This document shows positions 24,177 to 35,429 of a DNA stretch of 64,000 bases, piece after piece. A program made the translations under genes and the position numbers. This DNA is from Rhizophlyctis rosea (taxonomy: Eukaryota; Chytridiomycota; Chytridiomycetes; Rhizophlyctidales; Rhizophlyctidaceae). The notes beneath the pieces were generated by a model. It saw only the letters and a program-made list of their open reading frames with translations. It was not told the origin of the DNA and ran no database searches. The stretch lies in assembly GCA_027596075.1 (NCBI GenBank), contig JADGJC010000070.1, positions 1 to 64,000 of the forward strand, read 5' to 3'. Every line of letters starts with the position of its first letter. Position 1 is the stretch's first letter.

Positions 24177-24876
24177 AGGATCCTGCAAAATCGTCACTTC
24201 CGTCTTCCCGTACCAAACAAACTTACTTTCACGGCTATAACAACCGTGTCTTCCACTACCCAGACAAAACCTTTTTGCAAAGAAAAATCATATTTAGAGA
24301 GAGAAAAGGGGGATACCATATATCCATAAGGACTTTTTGAGGGGGGTGGGGGGTTGGGAGGGTGGGAGGGGAGGATGTGTGTGTATGTTATGTATGAAAC
24401 CCATTGTTGCTTTTTTGCGTGGTGGTTTTGGGTGATAGCGTGTTCGCGCGATGGGTTTTGTTTGTGGTATAGAACTTTTTTTGATAGGAAAGTGTGGGGG
24501 AACGCGCGGGTTCTTGTTCTGATTTTTGAGAGTATTTTTCTTTCCTTTCTTTCCGTTTTTAAGAAAAGCATATTTTATTGAAGCCTCCTTTCTTTTTTTT
24601 GGCGTTGTTTTATCGCATCGAGGACATGGACGTGTTGAAACACAGCGTGCGGGGCATCATCATATCAACACTCTTCACTCCACGAAAGGCGAAGTTGTGC
24701 ACTCAACAAGGAGCAGCTCTCCTCATGTTCATGGTCATTGCACAAACGCGTGGCCAGTTCAACCAAAAATCTTCAATATCTTTCATAACTCTCCCGAACG
24801 GCAAACGAGAGCCATCAATCAATTAAAAAACCACTAATAAATACCGTTTATATACAAAATACAATACAAAAAAACC
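24177..24876. other. Convergent 3' regions of the Rap1-like and pentatricopeptide genes
   Basis: The two neighbouring genes converge here. The stretch is T- and G-rich with homopolymer runs (24330-24600), typical of untranslated tails. No gene is recognised. Confidence 0.5.
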
Positions 24877-27800
24877 CTAACGCAACTGCAACTTCCGTGC
24901 CTTCGCCGTATGTTCCTCCCTCCTCAACTTCTTCCACCACCCCGTCAACCCCCACTGACTATCCCCAAGCACCTCCAACCGAGGCTTACAAGCCCCAACA
25001 ACCCCATTCCTCACCCCAACCAACTCCATAACCCTCTTCGCCTCCACAAACTGCTTATGAAGCGTCAACCGCTCCATAACAAGATGCACCTCCCTCGCCC
25101 CAACCGGAATGCCCCGTTGCCCCATAAGCTCCAAAAGCTCCACAACCTTCCACCCCCTCCCCACCCCCGCATACCCCACAAGCACACTCTTAACCTCCCT
25201 CCCAAGCGGCCACCCCTTCTCCTCATCCTCCCTCCACCCCTCCCGTCCAACCCCACAAATCCTCCTAAACCACCATTCAGCCCCCTCCAAATCCCCAATC
25301 CTCGCCAATCCCCTCACAAGCATCGCCATCATAACCCCATTAGGCTTCAACCCCGCTCCGCCCAAATCCTCCATCCGCCGCACCACTTCAACAGCCATAT
25401 CAACCCTCTGCACCCGAAAATACCCATGCATCAAAATAGTCCACGTCCGAACCGTAGTCCCAGGCCCCTCCAAACACATCCGTTCAACAATCGCTTCCGC
25501 TTCCGCCATCTCCCCTCGCGTCGCATGCATATGCACAAACACATTCCAAAACGCCGCGTCATATCCCCCTTTTGGGGCGGGGGGGCGGCGCGGGCGGGGG
25601 GGGCGCGGCGGGGGGGGGCGGGCGCGGCGGGGGGCGGGGGCGNNNNNNNNNNNNNNNNNNNNNNNNNNNNNNNNNNNNNNNNNNNNNNNNNNNNNNNNNN
25701 NNNNNNNNNNNNNNNNNNNNNNNNNNNNNNNNNNNNNNNNNNNNNNNNNNNNNNNNNNNNNNNNNNNNNNNNNNNNNNNNNNNNNNNNNNNNNNNNNNNN
25801 NNNNNNNNNNNNNNNNNNNNNNNNNNNNNNNNNNNNNNNNNNNNNNNNNNNNNNNNNNNNNNNNNNNNNNNNNNNNNNNNNNNNNNNNNNNNNNNNNNNN
25901 NNNNNNNNNNNNNNNNNNNNNNNNNNNNNNNNNNNNNNNNNNNNNNNNNNNNNNNNNNNNNNNNNNNNNNNNNNNNNNNNNNNNNNNNNNNNNNNNNNNN
26001 NNNNNNNNNNNNNNNNNNNNNNNNNNNNNNNNNNNNNNNNNNNNNNNNNNNNNNNNNNNNNNNNNNNNNNNNNNNNNNNNNNNNNNNNNNNNNNNNNNNN
26101 NNNNNNNNNNNNNNNNNNNNNNNNNNNNNNNNNNNNNNNNNNNNNNNNNNNNNNNNNNNNNNNNNNNNNNNNNNNNNNNNNNNNNNNNNNNNNNNNNNNN
26201 NNNNNNNNNNNNNNNNNNNNNNNNNNNNNNNNNNNNNNNNNNNNNNNNNNNNNNNNNNNNNNNNNNNNNNNNNNNNNNNNNNNNNNNNNNNNNNNNNNNN
26301 NNNNNNNNNNNNNNNNNNNNNNNNNNNNNNNNNNNNNNNNNNNNNNNNNNNNNNNNNNNNNNNNNCCCCCTCCCCACCCCTCCCAAAAATCCACTCAAAA
26401 CACTCCACCGCCCTCTTCGAATTCCCCGTCCTAATCAACGCAAGCATATACGCCTCATACGTCGCACCACCAACACTAATCCCCTCACTCTTCATCCTCT
26501 CAAACAATTGTTCAACCACCGTAGGATCAACAGGCCCGTCTGCATTCGCACTCTGCTGAGATATCGCATAGAAGAGTGCGTTGAAGATCGAGGTGGAGGG
26601 TGGGAAGGGCGCGTACTGGACGAGATGGAGGTAGAGGGAGAAGGCAACGTCGGAGCGGCGGGCGCGATAGAGGGTGTAGATTATTGCGGTGTAGGAGTGG
26701 GGGCCGGCGGGTACGGGGGTGGTTGTTGGATGGTGCGGGGGAGAAAATTCGAATGATGATGGATTTTCAACTCGAGTTGAAGAATGCTTAACAACAAGTG
26801 CACCTATTTCCTTCAACGCATCAAGCGCCTGTTTCCTCCCTTCCGCATCCGCCGCACCCTGATCCCCATCTCCACCCCCCGCCGTTCCCCCCTCACCATT
26901 CACACCCCCACCGCCCTCCCCATGCCCCATCCTCCGAAATACCCGCCAAGCCCCCTCCAAATCCCCACCCCTCCCAACAGCCTCAATAACCCTCCCATAC
27001 AGCCTCTCACTACTCAACCTCCGTCCCCCACCCTCCAAAAGATCCAACAACCGAATCGCAGACTCGAACGTCATGCCGATATTCCACGGTATACAATCCT
27101 CAATGACGGAGATGAGCGGCGGGTTATTGGCGGACAAGAGGTCTGACAATATTTTGAGAATACGGGTGATGGTTGTGGCGGCGTCGAGGGGTGTGCTAGT
27201 AGGAGTTCGGGGAGGACGGCTGGCGCTTCGCGTCGAGGACGGGAATTGCGATATGCGGCGTAACAACATATGACGGTCGGTATGGGACAAACTCGACAAC
27301 ACGGTCCGGTCGTCAGATACAACCCTCTCATACAACTCCCAACATTTCTGCGCATCCGTTTCGTCACGCAGCATTTCCCTAAAGCCTCGGGCATCGACCT
27401 TCCCAGAGAAAACATCCCCCTTCTTCCCGCCAGGACCCGCAAACACATCCTCCCTCCCACTCCTCTGAACCCCTTTCGCAAGTGTTCCCTTCTCCCGTCT
27501 TTGCTGCATCCGCGCAGAAGACGCAAGATCCGGACCACTAATAACAAATGCTCTCGCCATCTGACGAACAACCGATCGGTGGTACTGAGTGGACGGTTGC
27601 CCCGCCAAAGGTCTCGATGCCCCATCACAAACGTTCCTACACCTACGCCCGCTTCCCGTTCCCAAAACTCCCTCACGAAGTGAAGACTGTCGGCCCCCCG
27701 CCTCTCCTTCTGTCCGAGCCGACGACTCAGCCATATGCACCGCCGTTGAATGCGATGACGACGATCTACGCAAACTGCCCGCCCAAGCCAAAAGGCTCCT

Positions 27801-27932
27801 CGCCGCACGCAGTGACGCCTTCGATATATCGCCGTCGGTGGGTGACGAGTCAAGGGTAGTGGGTCTGATCGCCGAAGCAGCGCGTCGTCTCGACACGGTG
27901 GTAGCTGCAGCTCTATATGCCCTGATTGCCAT
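24877..27932 (-). CDS. Pentatricopeptide repeat protein, probably mitochondrial (interrupted by assembly gap)
   Basis: The N-terminus (MAIRAYRAAATTVSRRRAAS) is rich in Ala, Arg and Ser without acids, as in mitochondrial presequences. Helical repeat pairs are visible on both sides of the gap: YTAIIYTLYRARRSDVAFSL and TYEAYMLALIRTGNSKRAVE before it, and FWNVFVHMHATRGEMAEAEA, TWTILMHGYFRVQRVDMAVE and VMMAMLVRGLARIGDLEGAE after it. Each has the about 35-residue spacing and the A-x-x-x-F/L pattern of PPR motifs. Such proteins bind organellar RNA. The frame before and after the N run differs, which only means that the gap length is wrong or a few flanking bases are unreliable; the two parts are one gene by repeat type and orientation. 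Its nearest neighbour, Rap1, converges on it. Confidence 0.8.
25574..26365. other. Assembly gap with a G-rich unreliable edge
   Basis: 723 unknown bases (25643-26365) are preceded by about 69 bases made almost only of G with some C (25574-25642). Bordering coding sequence is normal, so the G tract is probably low-quality read ends rather than genome sequence. The translated products of the tract are low-complexity and should not be trusted. Confidence 0.85.
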
Positions 27933-28790
27933 GTATGCATACTATGCATCTTGCGCTTGGGGCTGTATGTAAAATGGCCTATGGGTGAGACAGCTCGTGC
28001 ATGTGATCTACAGTCAAGTGACAGAGTCAGATTCAGCGAGTGTGGTTTGACGATAGGGGTTCGCTTGGTATGTGATAACAGCAAAGAATGCAAACGTACC
28101 CAAGGCAATGTCTTTGGCTGTACGTCGTCTATGTTCTCTCAACAACCACGAAACACTTCCGCAAGGTTATTCTGGGAAGAAGAGGTTTGCTGTCAATCGC
28201 CAGTATCGACGAAGGATTTGCGTCTCCAGACATACCCCGCCACACTTCGCATCCCAAAAGGGTGTCAGCAATGTTCTCCAGATTGTCTGCGTGCGCACTT
28301 TACGGTGCCGGAAAGGATCTTGCTTCGGGATCTGGGATCAAGGAGTCTGCAATGCGTGAAATGTGTTGCAGCAGGCAGCGGGATGCAACTTTGTTGAATT
28401 TCCGACCAGCGGAGCTAAAATATCGGGTTATTCCAGCTAAATGGCTACACATCACATTTCGGCCCTTCACACGTTCACAATCATATTTTTGTATTTTTAC
28501 TATTTTTTCTTCTGAGGTCATGCAACACGAACGGCATACATGTGGTGATCAGATATGCCGCGATTCACAACTTCGGCATCGGCAGGTGTATGGGCGCGCA
28601 AATGTGCCCAAAGCTACATTCCACTGGCACTCATATGTTCTTCATGCTGAAATTCGTCCCAAGCATCCAGTCAACCCCCAACACTAATAACTTCTTTCAA
28701 TAACTGTCAGTCTGATCCCTTTGTTCTAATGGAAAGCTTGTCAAAATCAGACACTATCTATTTTGAACACCGGCGGCCAACATGTCTTAT
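27933..28790. other. Intergenic, nothing recognised
   Basis: This sequence lies upstream of the pentatricopeptide gene and downstream of the TenA gene (both on the minus strand). Open frames on the plus strand have no recognisable similarity. Confidence 0.45.
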
Positions 28791-29737
28791 TTATGGCTGT
28801 GACTCCACTGCAGCACTCCAAAAGTCAACTTCTAGCTATAATGAAAAAGAGCGCATATCAATGACTTGTCAATTACATGCCATCCTTTCAACCTGAAACT
28901 TACCTGAATAATCGTTTGGAACACCTTCTCCACCTTCTCCGTCACCTCCCCCGCAGCTTCATCCGCCAACCCTTCAAGCCACGTCACAAACTTCACAAAG
29001 TCCGGTTCCGTCCAATGATTAATGAACGTTTGCCACTTGTTCGGTTTGTTCAGCGGTGTCTTCTCGCCGGCGTACGACCAGGAATCAAGGTAGATCTGCA
29101 TGCAACATTAAGCATCATGGTAACGCTGATACCAACGGGGAACTATTTACCCTTTCTGCAGCCCACACACCCATCAACAGTTCCGCATACGTCCCCTCAT
29201 TCGCAAGCTTCGTCAAATAATCAATGTAGCGGCGAGTGACGGGCCCAACAGAGTCGTCTGTGTAGTGGAGCTGGATATTATGGTGGGCGGCTTGCTCGCG
29301 GAAGAAAGCAAACTCTTCGCACATGGAGCCGATGGCGCGGGCAAAACCTGCGGCGTCCGACTGACAAAACAGATGATAAGGAACCACAATATGCTTCAAA
29401 GCCACTATATGCAGTGCGCCAGTCAAACCACTCCTCACCTCGGCCTTCTTCGGGTCCGCATCACGCGGAACGCGGGCAAGAGTCAACGACACAATTTTTA
29501 TGTAGCCCAAAACAAAGTGGAGGTCTTGAGAGAGCCACGCTTCGAACGACTTGTCAGCTGTTTGTTCTGCCTTGCAAGTGCGGTTTGAAGTCACTGTTAA
29601 TACGTCTCCAGGCTGCAGATGGGTTTGTGAACGCCGGCCATTGAACGTACCACTTGCACCAAAAACTGGTGATTGACGGCCTCTTTGTAGGCAGCAGCAT
29701 GCTTAGCGAGCAGTTCCGAGCAGACGGCGGGAGCCAT
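28791..29737 (-). CDS. TenA/THI-4 family protein (thiamine-precursor salvage aminohydrolase-like)
   Basis: Four exons in phase: 29651-29737, 29151-29570, 28904-29095 and 28791-28835, all with phase-0 junctions, coding for 247 residues. The family pattern is clear: FEAWLSQDLHFVLGYIKIVS corresponds to the F-x-x-Y/W-L-x-Q-D helix, FAFFREQAAHHNI to the second helix, and the tail KVFQTIIQ/LEVDFWSAA carries the conserved glutamate and the E-x-x-F-W motif that ends TenA proteins. TenA enzymes hydrolyse aminopyrimidines from damaged thiamine so that the pyrimidine can be reused. No Cys is seen in the helix around ELLMGVWAAER where the cysteine-type TenA enzymes carry their nucleophile, so this may be the glutamate-type class. 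The small last exon is supported by its family motif. Confidence 0.87.
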
Positions 29738-32379
29738 ATTGATGAAAGTCAAGGGAGTATGGACGGAAGTGGGAGAAAAGTGTCGATCGGTTGGAAGCCG
29801 ATGACAATGAACTAGGACTGTGAAGTCAAGAAGATAAAAATGGACGGAAAGGCAGTCGTGCGGCAGACGCGACAGCGGCACTGCCAAGTGGCTTGATGAA
29901 GCGACCTCATCATTGGTGAAATTACACCACCACCACCAAGTCGGGCTCAGAGAGAAAGAAAGTGCGAGGTTGCACAAAATGCACACGGCTACAACCCAGC
30001 AAGATTCACAAAAGGACAACATCCCAGCAACCCCTCTAGAAATCCTCGTCTCGGCGTGTGGTTCCCTGTTGAACTGTCGGACTAACCCAGAAGTTGCATA
30101 CACCTACCAACTTCGACTCTAACACGGCACTCACTGCCCTCGATCTATCGATGTCAGGCTCATGACTGCCCCCTGAGTTCCTCGATCCTCCTCGCTGTCT
30201 CGACAACCTGGATACATCGGATCTGAGACTTTGCGCGCCTGGCGCCCAACATCTCTGTAACTGTAGGTGTCAGGCCATGTATGGCCAGCTTGGGACCTCC
30301 TCGATTTTCCCATACATAACGGTTCCTCTTCGGGGTCGAGCCCGTATGGAGATCAGTTTTTTTGAGACTTTTGAGTCTGGCCCAATGTCTCCTGAGGAAG
30401 TACCTCATTGCATCCTCGGATCCGTGTAGGAGATCCAAGCAGGTGTCTCGGCATACGGTGCCCATGCTTGCGCCGCCGGACCCCGTAGTTCTTCGGCTCG
30501 CTGTCTTCTCCTTCGGGTCAAGGAAGACTGAGTCGCTTCCCGAGATTTTGCGCCTGGCACAATGTCTTTAGATCATACCTGGCCGGTTGGATTGCCATCT
30601 TATACATCAGTGGGTCTGAGGGGGAACATCAGTGGGTATAAGGGAAATCAGCAGTGGGTATGAGGGAAAACATCAGTGGGTCTGAGGGAAAATCCTCCTC
30701 TTGGTTCTTCTGGGCTGTTTTCCGGGGCAGAACCTTCTTTGCGTGGGGGTTTTCTGCGACTCTTCATTGGTGGCACAGTGACTGGAGTGTTCAGCATACA
30801 CACGGTGCCAATATGTGAGGTCATCTGCTTACGCGACGTGTCCAGTCCAGTCGGACCCCCACCCGCGCCTATTACGCAACGTTTGATTTTGCAAAAGATC
30901 ACACAGGTTAACAAAAAGACCCCTCGCCCCGTCCTGACCTCGATTTTTTCTTTCCCCGGCTAATTTCTTCCGTTTTCACTTCCCCCCAGCTTCACAGGAA
31001 TCAAGACCCAAGTCTACCTTTCGCTCCTAAGTCTACGGCTCTTGACGACCCCACCACAAGTTCTTCATATTGTCTTGGACCTGAGGGCTCAGCTTGCTGA
31101 GTACTAAACGGTTCCGGGGCTTGATCTAATTCGGGCCGAGTAAAATTCACGGGTCCGGCGCGAGAGAGGCAATACCAAACATCCCTTTTTGGGAATCTGG
31201 AACGTGGTGCGACTTGACAACCAGCAGCGTGGGCAACGTCTAGGGAACAACGACGATACGACCGGTTCTTCAGGCTTAGGGTGCTTTTCTGGTTAACAAG
31301 TTCGGCTTTTCTTGTTGGAAAGTCCCAGAGAAGCGGGGGGGTAGTACTTCTGGTTGTCCCCAATATGTGAAACGTCGCGAACAAGAGCAGGTCAAGACCG
31401 CCAACAAGAACGCAAACAAGAACGCCAACAAGACTCCAAGACCTTACTTTAGTGGTCATGGTGTGCTCAGTAGTTTAGTTGTAAAACGTAGCGTAGTTGT
31501 ATTGGGCAGTTTAGTTGTATTGGCGGCGGAGAGCTTGCAGGAGCGAGCACCAGGTAATCCTATTGTACCACCCTTGTGTAACGGCCACGTCAGCGAGAAA
31601 AAATAGACGGCCCAGCGCCCCTTCAAGTCTTCCACAAAGTCATTTCTCTCTTTCAAAGATTGGTCTTCACAAAGTTCTTCGCTTGGGGATATCCGTCCTA
31701 GCGTTGCATCGCAGAGGAACCTTTTGACCAAGTCGGATAGTCATGTGCACGATGAAGGTGCAACAATTACCTTGCGCTACTGTTCGATTTCCACCAGGTA
31801 TCCACTAGGTCCAGCGCTCACAGCTCTCACGAGCACACTTTCCACACATCACGGAAGACGCTATGAGGGGCTACGACGTAGTAGCACGGCACTCCCGCAG
31901 CGAGCGACCAGTCGAGAATACCAAGCAGGATAGCTGAGGTGCGTTTTGTCTAAACGAAGAGCCCCAGCACCTCAGTGGAACCTGTGCTCACTTCCCGGTT
32001 CACTGAACTCCTTCCCTTGAACAGTCCGTCTGACGATGCCCCACCGCCCCTCACACCACCTCTCCAACCCTTTCCAAAACCAGTCTCCTAAGACCTAGTC
32101 TACCAGTCCCGTTCGACCAATAACGCAACGAAGCCCCGGGTAGCCGTGCAGGCATAGGCTGCGCAAGGAAAGCTGGTGTGAGGAGCTCCGTCGGTGTCGG
32201 GGTTGTTGTGCACATTTCAGATATCCCATAGCAACGCCTGCAAAACCTAGTGCTATGCAATGTTCCACTTCATGTACCACAAGTGCGCCTTCCACCTCGA
32301 TCACAACATCAAAGTCCTCAACACCCTCGAACTCGACCTCCTCCCCACCTCACCCATAGCCCCGCCCTTACCCCTCTCC
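29738..32379. other. Gene-poor region with small repeats
   Basis: No gene recognised. There is a 22-bp tandem repeat at 30604-30691, and a short block at 31465-31520 in which TAGTTGTA recurs. The piece TTGGTGGCACAGTG near 30768 looks like the type of sequence that follows a long terminal repeat, but no element domain is present nearby. Confidence 0.4.
30604..30691. repeat. Tandem repeat, about four units of 22 bp
   Basis: Four imperfect units of the form ACATCAGTGGGTCTGAGGGA follow each other; the inner units have TATAAG or TATGAG in place of TCTGAG, and one unit has a small rearrangement. There is no coding constraint visible. Confidence 0.85.
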
Positions 32380-32702
32380 CGCGCGCGAACGATGCCAAAG
32401 GATATCTCCAACCGGATACATTCTATCGGACGTACCTCCAAACACGCAGACGTATGTTTTGCTTATCCGTGCGTACGAAAAAAAGGACTTGATCGTCAAC
32501 GCATCACTCGGCTTCCGTTCGTCTGGGATGAAGATGGGCAGAGTACAGACTCGGAGTTATGCTGCGATGTACATGTTCAGCCGGGCGGGTGTGGTGTGGA
32601 GATCGTGAGGTGACGGACATCCCCGTGGCGGGATATGCACCGGATGCGAAGAGCATCCGGCGAAGGAGGGCGAGTATGAGTAGACGGGAATGGATTAGAT
32701 AG
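32380..32702 (+). CDS. Possible terminal exons of an unrecognised gene
   Basis: One frame reads ANDAKGYLQPDTFYRTYLQT up to a consensus GTATGT donor at 32452; an acceptor after GGGCAG joins it in phase at 32542 to YRLGVMLRCTCSAGRVWCGD and a basic tail (SIRRRRASMSRREWIR) that stops at 32700. The consistent splice phase and ordinary residue composition favour coding, but the upstream part could not be traced and no family was recognised. Confidence 0.3.
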
Positions 32703-33934
32703 GTTTGATGTTTTCAGTGTTAGATCATGGGAGGTATGTATCCATCCATGATGCAAATGATTGACATGCCGAACGACTTACGACGTATACACTCAACAGC
32801 ATACGCATGTACATACGGCGCGCAGGGCAGTAAGGTATGTGGAGAACAGGAGGTTGAGGGAGATGGCTTGGACGGTTTGGAATGATGTTGGTGGGGAGAA
32901 GGGGTACGAATCCTGCGGCTGTTGCGGCACCTGCTACTGCTGGTGTCAGTGGTGTGCCCGCCAGCAAAGAATCATCAACACGACGGCCACACTCACTCAT
33001 ACCAACAACAATCTCCGCCCTCCCACCACTCCCAAAAACCCTTCGAAGCCCTCACAACCCTCTCCATCCTCTCCCACCACCCCAAAACCCCGTCGAAGCC
33101 CTCACAACCCTCCCCATCCTCTCCCACCTCTCCTCCCGCGTCGGCGGTACCACCTCCGTACGCGCGGCCGAAGTATGGTTAGGAAATCTGAATCATCACG
33201 TATGTAGCAACTCCTGTCATCTTCATCTCATCCACGTCTGACATCAACCAACTAGATATTCCTCATTCTCATCCCCCAACACCCAATTCGACATAACGTG
33301 TGCGTGCGGTGTAACTCTCCGCTTCCCGTCTCGACATCGGTCGTTTCACAGAAAACCCGAAGTAACTTGCGACGATGACAGTAGAGACTATGGCATGGCC
33401 GCGACGCGACGATCTTTGATGTACTGTTCTTGAGGATAGACATGAAGCAATAATATTCGGACATTCAGGATGCAACTTCCGGACCTCTGCGGCATGACTT
33501 TCTTCTGAAGGATGCGTAATGGACTCCACCATTCTTGACGCCCATATGATGTTCAAGATCTCTCCTTTCATCCACCACGTCCAACCTTCAAGTCATGATA
33601 CAACATAAGGACAAATAACATTATATGGAAAGTCGCCTATACCCGTCGTCGAATCACAAACATGGTACAATCTTAGATCAATGTACCCCCATCACTGATC
33701 GACGGCTCAACAACAGGTTCCGACTACAATACAAACGACGGATCAATACAGCAATGGAAAAGGTAGAAAGCTAAAGGCAATCCGAGAAACCAGTGTGCAC
33801 AAAAGCATACGAAGAAGAATACACCAAACTTATAGCGAATTGTACCGATAAAAACGGAAAAGAAGATCGAACGAAAGGATATGGGACAAAGAATCGCACA
33901 CGCAGCACAGAAGAAGAGGATTAACATGCAGACC
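32703..33934. other. Intergenic with a 50-bp tandem duplication
   Basis: A frame ending GGTTSVRAAEVWLGNLNHH followed by a GTATGT donor at about 33200 looks weakly exon-like but could not be extended. The tandem duplication is listed separately. The remainder to 33934 probably contains the 3' end of the minus-strand gene. Confidence 0.35.
33043..33128. repeat. Tandem duplication of about 50 bp
   Basis: A 36-base core beginning TCGAAGCCCTCACAACCCTC occurs at 33043 and again at 33093 with one mismatch over the first 35 bases, and the bases between (CCAAAACCC type) are also alike. The period of 50 is not a multiple of three, so the duplication shifts any reading frame that passes through it. Confidence 0.85.
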
Positions 33935-35429
33935 CTACTCCGTATCCATGTCGCTGCCACCCTGGTCACCGCTACGTTCATGATTGATGTTAGTCCACGC
34001 GGGCACGAGTGATGCAAACAAATTAGCATACAACTTACACAGCTGATAACTCGCCATCGCAGAACTCCGCCCCGCACTCCTCACAAAAGATTGCTGAAAG
34101 TTCATGTGAGGAACATTGTTGCAGCATGGTCAAGACATATAAAGACTCACCTCTTGATCCCAGCCGGCTGCGCTCCTCGCGATTGCCGACCTGTATGAGA
34201 TTGAAGCGAGACTCGCAAGCGACATTGTTGCACTGCAATCTTCGGAACTTTCCTAGGGAGAACATGTCAGCATCTAAGTCGCGTGTCTACCAATGACTTT
34301 TGCTAACCAAAAAATGCAAGCGGCTGATCCACATGCAAATCGTGGCAGATGACATGGGCGTTCCTTGAGTGGGCAATTGGCTGTGTGCACCTTCGCGGGC
34401 CAGCGACGGAAACATCTGACATGGTCATATTGTCGTTCGCAATAGCAACCTTTTGCTTTTTCGATTGGTGGCGCCTCGGACTTGGGGTCATTGGTGATGC
34501 AGGTACTGGGGCGGGTTGGGGCAGCTGCGTAGGAAGCGGTCCGGAGGGTGGGGCTCCAACCATCCCACCAAAAAGGCCGGTCCTTGAAGCAGAGCTGGTT
34601 GCGGTCGCAAGGAAGGGATTGGGGGTAGCCACAGCTGTAGGGTTGTTTTCCGCAGTGGAGTTGGAAGTCCCGGTCCCGCCATCTACAAGGTCACGCAAAT
34701 GTTAGCTCTGTGTCAAGCGCAATCCTGCCAAACACTCATACCGAGGGTATCAAGCAGGCGGAGGACCATCCGCTGCTCATTGGTTGGCGCGTCCTTCTTC
34801 CTCTTGATGCCCGTAGACATTTTCCGAATGGTCTTGAACAGTTCATCGTATGTGAGATGCGAAGTCGAAGGGCTTGGTGGTACCGACGCGCCCTTTTGCT
34901 TGTGAGCCGGTCACTTGGATTGGAGGGATGTGACTTGTCCTGAGTGAGACGAAATCAGTCGTAAACACTTGGTGACAATGCTGCTCTCACAAACAAGCTG
35001 TTCATTGTCTAGCATACCTTTCAACCGCGCCACCTCCGCCTCAAGCACTGCTTTCTCACCATTCACTTTACTTTCCACCAAAACCAAATCCTTCAGAAAG
35101 AGCTCGGCTACGTTTGGAGTGCCTTTCTTCGCGCCTCGGACGTCATTGCCGCTGCTCAACGATGAAACGATAGCCTTCAAATACGCAGACGTTTCATTCG
35201 GATAATTCACGAATAGCGTGTCAAGTTGTTGGTCGGGACTGTCGCTCGAAGATGCCGAGGTTGCCGACGACGCCGAAGACGCGGCTTGAACTGCTCGATG
35301 CATGGTCAACACTGCAGATTGGGCCTGAATGACAAATGGTACTGTCTTACCTTGCTTTTCCAAATCGGCTATCTTTTCTTGCTGTTTGTCAATTCGTGCT
35401 TGCAACATCGCTACTTGCTTTGTGCTCAT
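33935..35429 (-). CDS. Coiled-coil protein with a C-terminal Cys cluster, unknown function
   Basis: Six exons can be joined in phase. Exon 1 (34995-35429) starts MSTKQVAMLQARIDKQQEK and ends with a leucine/glutamate heptad stretch (EKAVLEAEVARLKGML), so coiled coils flank a Ser/Ala linker. Exon 2 gives TYDELFKTIRKMSTGIKRKK. Exon 3 is Pro/Ala/Ser-rich, then reads NAHVICHDLHVDQPLAFF. Exon 4 continues KFRRLQCNNVACESRFNLIQ. Exon 5 has FCEECGAEFCDGELSA. The last exon ends SDMDTE at the stop 33935-33937. The C-terminal Cys pairs (CNNVAC, CEEC, with CHD before them) suggest a zinc-binding fold. No family was recognised; the assembly rests on splice phase and composition. Confidence 0.6.

Noticed and set aside
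24910..26756. Long open frames on the plus strand across the N gap
   Set aside because: They exist only because unknown bases contain no stops; they are antisense to the pentatricopeptide gene and are Pro/His/Leu low complexity.
30760..30800. Primer-binding site of another LTR element (TTGGTGGCACAGTG)
   Set aside because: Only the short motif is seen; no RT, integrase or paired repeat lies nearby.
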